A stretch of DNA of 64,000 nt from Cervus elaphus (GCF_910594005.1 NC_057848.1:138518155-138582154), one strand, 5' to 3'; counted from the first letter of the stretch, positions 23,050 through 33,224 are shown. A program made the numbers and translations. Notes: generated from the sequence alone by a model not told the origin.

Positions 23050-24575
23050 TCTTACTGATAGCCCAGCCTCAAAAAAAGGTATGCAAGTAAACAAAATACA
23101 TCCAAAGAGCTCTAAAATGATTCCAAGGCAAGATGGACTAGGTGATGAAACTGCTTCACAGAATAATCTCTCAAAGAGCAAATAGAAAACCTGTCCTTGG
23201 ACTTTGTGCTTGAGACTTTAAGCTTTTGCCTAAGCGTCACAGTACGCTGGCTGGCATTTAATCACTGTGATTGACAGGGCTTCATGTAGCTGACTTCATA
23301 GATCAAGAACAGGAAATACAGAGGTTAAGTCTATAAAAGACAGAGAGGTAGAGTATAGAAATAGTTAACCTTTTAATTTTATTGTTTCTCTTTTCTCATG
23401 GCCCAAGGAAAGTCTACTAATTCCCATGAGCAATACTTAGAATACCAATTATATATCTCAATATTCATGCCACCTCAAGACAATATTTTCAGACAAAAAT
23501 GCATTAGAGTTTTAATTACAGGCTTAGTCATTTTAGTCTTCTTAATAAAGAAAAATGCTAAATCTATATAAAGGTCTTGTACAGTCTGGAAATATAGACA
23601 AATATATAAAATGTCATCAAGAACATTGTCAATCTGCAAAATAGTAATAAAATTATCTGAATTTCCTGACTTTAGGGCCACTCTGAAGATTGATATTGTA
23701 TATGCTTCAAGATGCATTACTAATTGAGGAAGAGTTGAAATATAATATGTACCTTATTGCTACATTTTTGTAAGTCATGAGCACATTTCCATTCATTCAG
23801 AATAAACTCATAATAAGGTTATATGGTGGTGGGGATGAGGGAGGGGATTCTCAAGGGAGCATTTTGTTATGACTGCATATTTGGAATTCTTACAGTGAGA
23901 AAATAGTCATAGAGCACTTCAGTGTTTTCAACAGATCAGAACAAATCACTCGCAAAACACTCCACTCCCCACTCTGAAGCCCCAAGTCATTTTGAGTACA
24001 AGGATGGAAACAGCGGATGTCACTGTGATTCCTCCTTGTGGCACAAACTGTGTGATCCTTGACAAATCACCTCCACCCCCCCCCCCCACCAACCCCTTGC
24101 TCCAGGCTCTACATCCAGAGAATGACAATTTGTAAGGTTCTTTCCTACTTTACTATTTCAATTATTTATCCAATGATTAGAGGTCAAATAAGAACATATA
24201 TCCACCTAGTGGGCCTACGCTGGTTCTTATAACTGTTCATTTCATTATTAAATGAAGTGGCACAATGTTTCCAAGGGATATGGCCAAAATTACCTTAAAA
24301 AATGTGTCTACATGAGTCTCCACCCTGTAAATCTTTTGATACAGAAGATTCCCAAGTGTTTAAGTCTGTCTGGAGAAGAGATCTCTGTTGGGAAGGGGTG
24401 TGTGGGTTCTCTAACAGTCCAGCAGCTCCTCTAGACACACACATACCTTGTGCTGCAGCCTCCCCAACTAAAATCTAGCCTGGGACTCAGATTTCAATCT
24501 CTATGAGAGTTGCAGTTTGACAGATGTGCACAGATTGATAACTCCCTTAATTAGTAAGAAATATTAATCAAGGGT
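23050..24575. other. No gene recognised; C12 homopolymer at 24076-24087
   Basis: 1.5 kb without a coding signal. The C12 run within a longer C-rich stretch is the only notable local feature. Confidence 0.35.
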
Positions 24576-24826
24576 CAGTTAATTAATCAAAAGGACTGTG
24601 GCCGAGAGAAGGATCCTGAATGAGGGCTAAACGTGGCCGCTCACCCCAGAAGAGAGAGGGCTTCACGGAGCCAAGTCCCAACTGTTAGCCCTGGGAAGCT
24701 CCCAGTAGGGGTGGCCAGATGGTACCACCCCTGACCTTCTCCTAGGGGGGGTTTATCCAGGCTAGTGCGTTGGTCTGAAGGGTGTGGTCTCAGGCACGTG
24801 GAGGGAGGATTCCCAATTCCTGTAGG

Positions 24827-25106
24827 GCTGTTACTGCTGCTGCTGCTAAGTCGCTTCAGTTGTATCCGACCCTGTGCGACCCCACAGACAGCAGCCCACC
24901 AGGCTCCTCTGGCCTTGGGATTCTCCAGGCAAGAATACTGGAGTGGGTTGCCATTTCCTTCTCCAATGCATGAGAGTGAAAAGTGAAAGTGAAGTCGCTC
25001 AATTGTGTCCGACTCCTAGACCCCATGGACTGCAGCCCACCAGGCTCCTCCATCCATGGGATTTTCTAGGCAAGAGTACTGGAGTGGGGTGCCATTGCCT
25101 TCTCCA
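24827..25106 (-). mobile_element. Bov-tA2 SINE inserted in the MAGE 5' modules
   Basis: Dimeric-type antisense copy: 'gctgctgctgctaagtcgct' start, second 'aagtcgctcaattgtgtcc' half and 'gtgccattgccttctcc' end. Perfect 9-bp TSD tcctgtagg at 24818-24826 and 25107-25115. Removal restores a module junction like that in its neighbours. Confidence 0.92.
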
Positions 25107-25204
25107 TCCTGTAGGCCAGGTGAGGACATTAAGTGAGAATAGACACGTGGGGGTGGGGTCTCACGTAGCCCCGCTCATTCTGTCTGCTCAGGGATACGCC
25201 ACAT

Positions 25205-25250
25205 GTGCGTGGCCGGAAGTCACGCCCCCTAACTTCCTCTCTGGAAGTGA
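25205..25250 (+). promoter_or_regulatory. Candidate MAGE promoter: ETS cluster and GC box
   Basis: ccggaagt at 25213-25220 is followed directly by a cacgccccc GC-box-like motif, then by an inverted ETS core (acttcc, 25232-25237) and a third (ggaagt, 25243-25248). Paired ETS sites plus an Sp1-type box are the known layout of human MAGE-A promoters, which are silenced by CpG methylation outside germ cells. A donor CAG|GTAAAG at 25324/25325 would end a first exon starting just downstream. Inference only. Confidence 0.5.
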
Positions 25251-26465
25251 GAGAGGTGCGACACCATCTGAGGATAGAGGTCAAAAATCAAGAGAGACAA
25301 ATTACGGTTCTGCAAAGAGTCCAGGTAAAGATTCTGAACAGGGACTGAGGAGCTGTCCACCCAGAGAGGAAGGGCCCCCCACAAAGCCCTGCCCCTACCT
25401 CCAGCCTGGAGAGCTCTGGAATAACTGTCCGAATGAGGCACCCACTCATTTGTTCTGGGGGTGGGTGTGGGGAGGGTGGTCTCAGCGAAAAGCGGACTTT
25501 GCTCTAGGGCGGAGTCCTAGGCCTGCAAGGGGTGTAGGTGAGGACATGTGATTAAGAACTGAGGGTATCACCCATCTCAGAAAAGAGAAACAGCCACACT
25601 CTGGCTGTCAGCGAGTGGAAAGTCCTACGGAGGGAGATAGAAGTGGTGCCCCTGAGTCCTCTTTGGGAGCCTCAAGCTTGTAGAAACCTGCCCATAGGTC
25701 AGCAGAGGGAAGATTCCCGGGCTCTGTAGGTGTCCCGGTGAGACTCTTCATTGAGAAATTATGGGACCACTCATCCAAAAATGGCCAGGATCCATATGAG
25801 CACAGTCCCTGCTCTCACCCCTAGGAAACCCCAGAATACCTTTTAGACTGAGGTGCCCTTTGACTTTCACTCTTAGTGATATAGGGAGGTGAGGCGTGTC
25901 CCAAGGGAGCCTGACCTCAGGAAAACAGAGGGGAAGTGACTGAGGGTCTTCTAGGGATCAAGGTGAGGGCCCTCAGTGAGAACTGAGGGAACTACCCACC
26001 CCAGAATAGACGGCGTCCTCCCCCCGACCCCCACCCCGGTTGTTACACCTGGGCAGCTGTCAATAAATCTATTACACTCAGGCATCCTCAGACTTCCTAC
26101 TCAGGGTTCTCAGGAAATTAACTGCCCTACTCTGAGGAGGGGGGATGGGTGGCCTTAGTTCAGGAGGAGGAAATGTTCCAATCAATGCATTGAGTCAAGG
26201 TGAAGACCCTTAATGAAGGCTGAGCGGATAACACACCTTTGAACACAAGGGACCCCACATGCCTCAACCTTGCCCTGCTTTTAGTCTTGAGTGGGCCAGC
26301 TGAATCCTGAGGAATCTTTCCATTCCTCCTTCAGGTTATTATGGAACAGGTGGTGTAGGACAGAAGTCCTGTGAGGCCCCTAGAACACTGTCCTTGGGGA
26401 AGACCCATGGAGGTAGCCTCCATGAGAACTGTGATGGCAAAGTTTACCAGCTGAGACCAGTCACA

Positions 26466-26502
26466 CCCCTCCCCTCTCCCTCAAACTGTGGGCCCTCTTA
26501 GC
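26466..26502 (+). other. Candidate 3' splice acceptor for the MAGE coding exon
   Basis: Pyrimidine-rich cccctcccctctccctc leads to a ctcttAG ending at 26501. In MAGE-A genes the whole frame lies in the last exon, with the acceptor a short way upstream of the ancestral start, and this position fits. Not the only possible AG in the area. Confidence 0.4.
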
Positions 26503-26538
26503 CTACTCTCTTGATGACACTCCTGTCATCTGCCACCT

Positions 26539-26589
26539 ATGACTGATAATAAGGAGAGTCAATGCCTCCTACATGAGCAATACTTTTAG
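26539..26589 (+). other. Relic of the ancestral MAGE-A start: 16-codon in-frame ORF ending in TAG
   Basis: An ATG at 26539 opens in the same frame as the main gene and reads 16 codons to TAG at 26587-26589. After the stop, 32 more open codons (including ETQGLAGA and a serine-rich FSSSSLL stretch) run into the ATG at 26686. ETQGL-GA and the Ser-rich run match the N-terminal region of MAGE-A10-type proteins, so the stop has cut a once longer protein. The small ORF now acts, at most, as an upstream ORF. Two more upstream ATGs, at 26562 and 26573, have short frames, and one at 26642 overlaps the main start in another frame. Confidence 0.7.
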
Positions 26590-26685
26590 GCCCACAGGGA
26601 GACCCAGGGCCTGGCAGGTGCACGGGTAACACAAGCTGAGAATGAGGCTTCCTCTTTCTCCTCCTCTTCTCTGCTCCCCCGCCCC

Positions 26686-27612
26686 ATGGAGGACGTTTCT
26701 ATTTCTGGGACACTCAGTTCTCCCCAATGTCCTCAGAGTGCCTCCTTCTCTTTCACTGTCACAACAGGCACCTCATTAAACAGATCAACTGAGGGTTCCA
26801 GCAGCCAAGAAGAGATGGAAAAATCAGATAGGGGTTCCAGTAGCCAAGAAGAGATGGAACAATCAAGCACTTTGCAATCCCTGCCAGACCTTGAGAACTT
26901 GCACATAGACCTTCTAGATGAAAAGGTGGAATTGCTAATCAGTTTCCTGCTGCAAAAGTATCAAATGAGAGAGCCGGTCACAAAGGCAGACATGATTGGT
27001 AATGTTGTCAAAGAGTACAAGGATGACTTCGTTGAGATTCTCAGGAGTGCCTCTGAGCGCATGGAGCTGGTCTTTGGCCTTGATGTGAAGGAAGTGGATC
27101 CCATCAGTCATAGCTATACCCTTGCTAACAAGCTGGATCTCACCTACAACGGAATGCTGAGTGATCAACAGGGCATGCCCAAGACTGGCCTCCTGATAAT
27201 TATCTTGGGAGTGATCTTCATGGAGGGGAACTGCGCCACTGAGGAGGAAGTCTGGAAAGTGCTGAATATGATGGATATATATTCTGGGAGGAAGCATTTC
27301 ATCTTTGGGGAACCTGGGAGGCTCATCACCAGTGATTTGGTGAAGGAAAAGTATCTGGAGTACCAGCAGGTGCCCACTAGTGATCCCCCTCGCTATGAAT
27401 TCCTGTGGGGTCCAAGAGCCCATGCTGAAGTCAACAAGATGAAATTGCTGGAGTTTTTGGCTAAGATCCATGGAACCAACCCCAAGAGCTTCCCGTCTCA
27501 GTATCAGGAGGCTTTGAGAGATGAAGAAGAGCGAGCCCGAGCCAGAATTGAAGCTACGGCCGGCACAAGTGCCATGGCCAGTGCAAGTTCTGATTTCTCC
27601 CACCCTTACTGA
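26686..27612 (+). CDS. MAGEA10: MAGE-A10-like melanoma-associated antigen (type I MAGE)
   Basis: 308-residue MAGE family protein. MAGE proteins bind RING E3 ubiquitin ligases and steer their targets; type I members are X-linked and normally limited to the germline. Residues 1-76 are a low-complexity, Ser/Glu-rich leader with a 13-residue tandem repeat (37-49, 50-62). The MAGE homology domain begins near 79 (LDEKVELLISFLLQKYQ). It contains EPVTKADM (96-103), a conserved FGLDVKEVDP (130-139), MPKTGLLIIIL (164-174) and RYEFLWGPRAHAE (236-248), and ends about 275. The acidic EEERAR stretch and an AMASASS tail then match human MAGE-A10 better than other MAGE-A proteins. One uninterrupted frame with ATG in a +4G context and a TGA stop, as expected of the single coding exon. 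Human MAGE-A10 is about 369 residues; the shortfall lies at the N-terminus, where an in-frame TAG removed the ancestral start. Lineage-specific MAGE-A duplication means strict orthology is uncertain, but the family is certain. Confidence 0.93.
   Translation: MEDVSISGTLSSPQCPQSASFSFTVTTGTSLNRSTEGSSSQEEMEKSDRGSSSQEEMEQSSTLQSLPDLENLHIDLLDEKVELLISFLLQKYQMREPVTKADMIGNVVKEYKDDFVEILRSASERMELVFGLDVKEVDPISHSYTLANKLDLTYNGMLSDQQGMPKTGLLIIILGVIFMEGNCATEEEVWKVLNMMDIYSGRKHFIFGEPGRLITSDLVKEKYLEYQQVPTSDPPRYEFLWGPRAHAEVNKMKLLEFLAKIHGTNPKSFPSQYQEALRDEEERARARIEATAGTSAMASASSDFSHPY
26794..26871 (+). repeat. 39-bp tandem duplication within the MAGE frame
   Basis: Two adjacent 39-bp units (26794-26832, 26833-26871) each encode GSSSQEEME plus four residues. 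They differ at only a few bases, so the duplication looks recent relative to the gene. It keeps frame and lengthens the disordered leader by 13 residues. Confidence 0.85.
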
Positions 27613-27975
27613 AGACTGAGGCAGACTCTGCACTTTGTTCTTTAAAAAGGGATGTCAATGTTTGAAACAGTGGAAAGCTGGAGTGGGATTAGGGGGAAAA
27701 AGTGTATAACATCTGTGTATTCTTATATTTCACTGTGTTGGAAATTTACCTCTTTTTGGCATTTTTCAATTTTTTTTTCTTTTAACAAGAGGATTTATTA
27801 GCATAAGAATGTAAGTTTATGAATGACATTGTTTACACATCTGTTACTGTTCCTCAGATTTAAGAGTAAGAGATTTGTTGTTCTGTAATAAATGGAAACC
27901 AGGAATTTCCTTGAAAATTTCTAAGAATGCAGCAGTAAGATAGTTGGAGTCAATAAATAGCAATAAAAAGTAAAA
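27613..27975 (+). terminator. MAGE 3'UTR with poly-A signals
   Basis: AATAAA occurs at 27887-27892, 27952-27957 and 27962-27967. The intervening 'agaatgcagcagtaagatag' resembles the conserved end of MAGE-A 3'UTRs, so transcript ends about 27910 or 27980 are likely. Which signal is used cannot be told. Confidence 0.6.
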
Positions 27976-28774
27976 AATGGTCAGTTCCTGGCTTGTTTTT
28001 TCCCTGTTAATGTGTTCTACAAAAAAATTAAATACATATATTTGGATTTGCTTAGCTCATTCAAGGTGTAGAAGGAACATTAACTCCAAACATTAATTGG
28101 GCAGCTACTCTTCAGAAGGCACCACACTAGTCCTGAGGACATTAGGATAAGTAAGACCCAATCCCCATCCATAGTATTTTAGCATATAGGAGCAGCAATT
28201 ACATAAAGATGATGGTGGCTATCCTCTAAGACCTAAAGGACAAGGAAAAATGAGTGAGAAGATGGAGGATCCATATGACAGAAATCAAGTTTAAATGCCC
28301 TGAGATGAGGCATATTGGGGCCTTGAGAAACCATAAGTCTTTAAGTGGAAGGTTCAGTGAAGCTGAGTGGTGGGCAAGGTGAGGCATGGAAGTGGTGAGC
28401 AGGAGCCAGACCCTCCAGTGTATCTGAGTCTGAAGCTAATAACCTGAAAGTTATTGCATTGAACATAGTATTATGGTAAGCCAAAGAAATCTGTATTTTG
28501 GGCAGGAATGGAACTTGTTCTGTGCTCTTGTCGCAGCGCACCTGAACACAGTACACAAACTAGTTGTTTTATGTACGCTGTCGTCAAGGAGTTTCTGAGA
28601 AACAGAGTGATATTCCTTTAAAGTGCCACCAGCTACTGGGCTGGCGCTGTTTTTGCTGCTTTTACAGAGCCAGAACCGACTCCATTCAAAGGACATTTTA
28701 ATGAGATTATCTTGAGTGTAATTTATCAACCTCTGTGTGAGATCTTTTGCCTTTTCATACTGTTTATGGGGTTC
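27976..28774. other. No gene recognised; decayed mammalian repeat at about 28200-28450
   Basis: 28250-28450 (for example 'ggtgagcaggagccagaccctcc') has the texture of a common old mammalian interspersed repeat that I cannot name. No coding signal. Confidence 0.35.
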
Positions 28775-28965
28775 AAGACTCTGACGCTGGGAAAGATTGA
28801 AGGCAGGAGGAGAAGGGGACAACAGAGGATGAAATGGTTGGATGGCATCACTGACTCAATGGACATGAGTTAGAGCAAACTCCAGGAAGATACTGAAGGA
28901 CAGGGAAGCCTGGCATGCTGCAGTCCATGGGGTCGCAGAGTTGGACACGACTGACTAAGTGAACA
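28775..28965 (+). mobile_element. BovB 3' end fragment
   Basis: gactctgacgctgggaaaga ... cagtccatggggtcgcagag, ending in 'gaacaacagaa'. Collinear with the last 190 bp of the larger BovB at 18818. Confidence 0.9.
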
Positions 28966-29329
28966 ACAGAAATGTGAGACCTAGATTTCTGGTAGGGGCA
29001 AAATAAATGAAAATAAGAGTGGTTTGGGAAGAAGGGCAGCTGAGTGGGAATAGAAGGAGTGCTCCTCTCCACAATTCTAGGGACCTTGAGGTGCATTCAG
29101 TTTAACAAAACTCCAAAGCAGAAATAATATATGCTCTAAAGGAGAAAACTAATTTAGGTTTTCTTGCTAATAACCATTTTTAACTGACTTGGTATACCAT
29201 GTCCTAGAGTACTGCATTTTCTCTAACGTCTTCTCAATAAATAAATCCCAATAAAGAGGGTGTTGGGGTCTGAGGTCAAGATAATAGTAGTAACTGTTAA
29301 TCATTAAAGACCCAATGTACTAAAGATGG
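28966..29329. other. No gene recognised
   Basis: Short non-coding gap between BovB and MIR fragments. Confidence 0.35.
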
Positions 29330-29500
29330 TACATTAGTTGTTTTACATTCAGCACATGGATTTCAACAGTCCTACAACACAGGGCTTATCAGTCCCATTT
29401 CACAGATGAAGAAACTAAGGCTCACAGAGCTTGGTAATATGCCCAAGTTCGTATGGCAGAGTTGTATGTGGCAGAATTGGGACAAGACCCCTGACTGGAG
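29330..29500 (+). repeat. MIR SINE
   Basis: Core pattern 'cccatttcacagatgaagaa', 'aaggctcacagagcttgg' and 'gcccaagttcgtatggcaga' is the conserved MIR core followed by its 3' half. Confidence 0.75.
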
Positions 29501-29875
29501 AGTGTCTGTTGCCCACCTGAGGCCCACACCTCCCAGCTGTAGACCTTTCGTTTCTTAATTCCTCTGGACACTGAGTCCTGCTCCCAGTGGAATAGACAGC
29601 CCAGAATCATCTGCCCTCCTCCTGATGAAATATTCCAACTCCCTGTAGTCATCTCTTGACGGATCCTCATCATGGGATCCCTCTGAGAGCAACAGTCTTT
29701 ACTCTGTAGAGTTCGCATTGGACAGTGAATTTTAGAAATGTGATAGTCCTCCATCGGCATCTTTATCACACTCAAGGCATTTCCCAAATACACTGGTTAG
29801 TAGAATATGACTGGGCACAGAACCTACTGGTTTCCAGCATGTAACTCTGAAGTTAGAAAAGGGTTTCTGAAATCA
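29501..29875. other. No gene recognised
   Basis: The 123-codon minus-strand frame at 29422-29793 overlaps MIR sequence and shows no domain features. Confidence 0.35.
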
Positions 29876-30032
29876 GCCTTATGACTCAGATGGTAAAGAA
29901 TCTGCCTGCAAAGCAGGAGACCCAAATTTAATCCCTGGTCATGAAGATCCCCTGGAGAAGGGAGTGACTCCAGTATTCTTACCTGGAGAATTCCATAGAT
30001 AGAGGAGCCTGGCAGGATACACGACTGAACAA
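29876..30032 (+). mobile_element. Bov-tA SINE, diverged
   Basis: tRNA head 'gactcagatggtaaagaatc', 'gaagatcccctggagaaggg', then a shortened BovB-like tail ending 'acgactgaacaacaaa'. Confidence 0.85.
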
Positions 30033-30549
30033 CAAATACTTGATATCTGAATTAGGATTTTACTAGTGTCTTCTTTGAAACTGGACATATGTATCTATAT
30101 GGGAGAATACTTATGTGGTCAAAATCAAATCCTCTTCCACAAACAGTAGATAAGGAAACATCATGGAAATCACTGTAGAAGCAACATCTAGAGAAGCTGA
30201 ATTCCTACAAATTCTGCAGTACTTCTAGAAGGTGGAAAATGGTTCCTTGGAAGTCATGCTAGCTTTGATTTTAAAAGAAAGAAAAATAATTCACCATCCT
30301 TCTACTGCCTTTTATCTGTGAACACAGCTCAGAAGAAAATGCTAGTTTTCAGGGTGTCTAATGGCACCTGTACATTTTCATTTCACAGATGAAAATATTC
30401 CATTATTTTCAGTCAGGTGACATGTAGGAGGGGCTCCCAAGTTAACATATTGAACATGCACCAAAAAGAAAGGAGAAAATGCTCAGACTACTCAGATGAT
30501 AGAGGTTCTTTCAAAGAGCAATGTAGAGAGGTACTACTGAGTAAAGAAG
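30033..30549. other. No gene recognised
   Basis: Non-coding sequence leading to the LTR target site. Confidence 0.35.
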
Positions 30550-30555
30550 GGTGAG

Positions 30556-31612
30556 TGCCGGGGTCCAGCCCCAGCAGGATCCAGGGGACCCCTCAGGATG
30601 AACGGTGTCGGCGAATGAGAGGTAGTGAGACAAAGCTCGGGGCTGAGTCTGAAGTTTATTTTTGCACGGCCCCTTTATACCCTTAATAGCATCTTTGGGG
30701 GAAGTGCATGTTGCTTACACACAGGGCATCTCAAAACATTACAGCAACTTGACCTTCAACAGAAACAGGATGTCACCCACATACTTTTTCATTCACAAGA
30801 GTCTTTCTTATCATTTGGCCTTCAGGCCTGCTAATATTTTATGGCTTGCACCTGGTGTGACTTAAGCAACTTCAGTAGCCAACTCTGTTTTTCTTATAAT
30901 TAGTTTATTTTCTTTCTAATAAGCGTCATCTCTATGGGAACTAGATAGGATTACATTTTTACAGAACAGAAATGCGAAGGACTGCAAAAACAGCAGATAT
31001 GGCACAAAACAGGCTCTTAGTCTAAAAGTTAACCACCTGCAAGAAGTCGCCAGCTAATCTCTATCTGAACTATTTTCTATTAGGCACATTTGTGGCTGTC
31101 ATATTTGTGGAGCTTTTCTCACCCCGTGAAGGGGCCTATGCTTAATAGTTTCTTTTGTTAGCGTACTGTGCTTAGGATGTTTAGAACAATCAAGAGCATT
31201 TTGTGCAATGAGATCACACATTTATCAAACAAGCCAGAATGCCAGCAAAATGTTTGAATGGAAGCATTTCCTTCATCTCTGGTCCCTTCATAGGGTACCA
31301 GCGTCCAGAAGATTTATTAATTAGGGTTTTAAGTTGGTCCTCATACAGTGAAAGAGGAGCAGGAGAGCTCTCGACAGGCAACACAAGAATCTGCAGCAGG
31401 GCAAACAAGAACAACAGCAGAAAAAGGGGGGAGGATACAGGGTGGGGTAGAGGCCGAGGCCAACCTGAAGGGTCCCTTATCCTAGACGGCCTTGCCTGTC
31501 AGGTTTTTTCCTCGTGACCTCGTCATGGATGGGATCCCGGACGGCCTTGCCTGCCCGGTATTTTCTTCATGACCTCGTCACAGGCGGGACCCCCCCATAA
31601 CGGCTCCCGACA
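30556..31612 (-). mobile_element. Class II (ERVK-type) solo LTR, 1057 bp, antisense
   Basis: On the minus strand it starts TGTCGGGAG and ends CCCCGGCA. A perfect 6-bp TSD ggtgag lies at 30550-30555 and 31613-31618, typical of betaretrovirus-like (class II) integration. In minus orientation there are a TATAAA (30674-30679) and an AATAAA (30655-30660). A 55-bp direct repeat lies near its 5' end (31486-31540 and following from 31541). It resembles the bovine BTLTR1-type family. No internal viral sequence remains, so it is a recombination product of an old provirus. Confidence 0.85.
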
Positions 31613-31618
31613 GGTGAG

Positions 31619-32246
31619 CCTTTCCTACTGATATTTTTCAGGCTCCTTTTGAAAATGAAATGGCATCCTGTATTGGAAAGTACCTATCACATCTTAGGTT
31701 CTTGAAAAAGCTGGTTAATTGCAAGATGAATTTGCACTTCTCAGAAACTTCTCCAAGAAACAAGAAGGGTTGCTGTCATAACGAATTATATAATAGTTGC
31801 TCTGTATTGAACACAGATTATCTAACAGTTTGTGGGAGAGACTGCAAATGTTCACCCATATCCTGGCTTCCTCTACTTCCTACATTCCTGGAAAAACTAC
31901 ACTGCAAAGTACATGCAAAGCTAGAAAGGATTGTGTGAGTAGCCCTTGCCACTGAAATAGAAGCTAAAGTAATGATATTTGTCAGTTCCAGGCTAAGACA
32001 CATGAGAACCAGTTTGACACTTGCATGCTTTTTTGTCTATTTGGCAGCAAACATGGAGAACCTGTCTTGAGATGGTGAACGTACAAGAGTTGGAAGCCTG
32101 GAACTCTACTTCAATTGACAGCAGGGAGTCCCTGCCAACCCCATCCACTTTATGTGCGGTGTAAATGCTTCTTGTATTAAGCCATTCATGTTTCAGATTA
32201 AGAGAATTTTATCTCACTGAATCACAGCTACTAGTTCTGCTATTGT
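31619..32246. other. No gene recognised; possible decayed LTR at 31830-32220
   Basis: The 'gtaaatgcttcttgtattaagcc' region near 32160 resembles the end of an old mammalian LTR-type repeat. The 92-codon + frame at 31660 shows no family features. Confidence 0.3.
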
Positions 32247-32452
32247 CTGTTAGTCGCTCAATCGTGTTTGACCCTTTTCGACCCCATGGACTGTAGCCCT
32301 CCAGGCTCCTCTCTCCATGAGATTTTTCAGGCAAGAATACTGGAGTGGATAGTCATTCCCTTCTCCAGAGGATCTTCCTGACCCTGGGATCGAACCTGGG
32401 TCTCCTGCATTGCAGATAGATTGCTTACCATCTGAACCACCAGGGTAGCACA
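32247..32452 (-). mobile_element. Bov-tA SINE
   Basis: Antisense copy from 'ttgtctgttagtcgctcaat' to 'tgaaccaccagggtagcac'; agttctg on both sides may be the TSD. Confidence 0.88.
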
Positions 32453-33220
32453 GTTCTGTTGTCAGACTTATTTAAATATTCCAATTACTAAGGTAACACT
32501 ACAAAGAGCTTTCTTGCAAAGAAAAAACATTCTAACAAGACAAATAAATCACAATTCCACTCTTTAGAATATTTCTCAAAAAATCAGCCCTTCTCCAGAG
32601 TTAACCACTATGAACAATCTGATGTGCTAAAGCTGATTCTAGGCTTTTTCACATATAAATGTATTTAATAAATATACATGGTGATTTTTTTAATACATGG
32701 GTAGTGATGTATATATTCTTCTCCCACTTGCCTCTGTCAATTAATAAATGATCAACTAATAAAATGAAGGACCCTTCCATAGCAGGACATATGTATCTAC
32801 TTCACTTTTGTAACTTCTGCCTAGACTTGCCATGAATGTGTGCCCTAACTTAACCATTATTCCACTGATAGACACATAGTTGCTTCCCACTTTATGCTAT
32901 GACCAATAGAACTGAAATAAGCATTTTGGAACATGAATTCTTTGGAAAATATGCACTTTTTTAAAGAAATAGCTGTGTGTCACCATATTCAAGTAGAAAG
33001 TGTTATTATATTTTCAATTTTTATAAATATTGCTAAAATTTCATTCTAAAAATGCCATACCAATTCATGTTCGCACCAATTATCTATGTGAATGCATTCT
33101 CACAGACGTTATGTTGTGCCATTTGTCATAGTTATTTTAATTTATATATCCTGTTTCCTAATTAGGTTGAGCAGAAATTTAACATAGCCCGGCCAAAGTC
33201 CCTATGTATTCAATCAAGCG
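32453..33220 (-). repeat. Probable old L1 3'UTR, antisense
   Basis: Phrases such as 'cattattccactgatagacac' and 'ataaatattgctaaaatttc' fit the reversed 3'UTR of old L1 families. Weak, heavily decayed match. Confidence 0.35.
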
Positions 33221-33224
33221 CTTA

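Larger units (their letters stand above)
24576..26500 (+). promoter_or_regulatory. MAGE-A-type 5' flank made of degenerate ~200-240 bp modules
   Basis: Similar blocks recur: a donor-like (a/c)ag|gtgagg or gtaaag, then 'gaactgaggg...ccacccca', then 'ggaagattcc' or 'ctctgtagg'. The donor-like GT dinucleotides fall at 25120, 25325, 25538, 25738, 25963 and 26200, spacing 200-237 bp. Modular upstream DNA of this kind is known from human MAGE-A genes, where alternative first exons occur (established for MAGEA4). Here the array lies directly upstream of the MAGE frame and carries one Bov-tA insertion. Which modules are transcribed cannot be told from sequence. Confidence 0.65.

Noticed and set aside
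24874..25551. 225-codon + frame upstream of MAGE
   Set aside because: Joins Bov-tA2 sequence to MAGE 5' module DNA across a proven insertion junction; GC-rich chance frame.
26935..27633. 232-codon minus-strand open frame
   Set aside because: Exact antisense of the MAGE coding exon; no independent family features.
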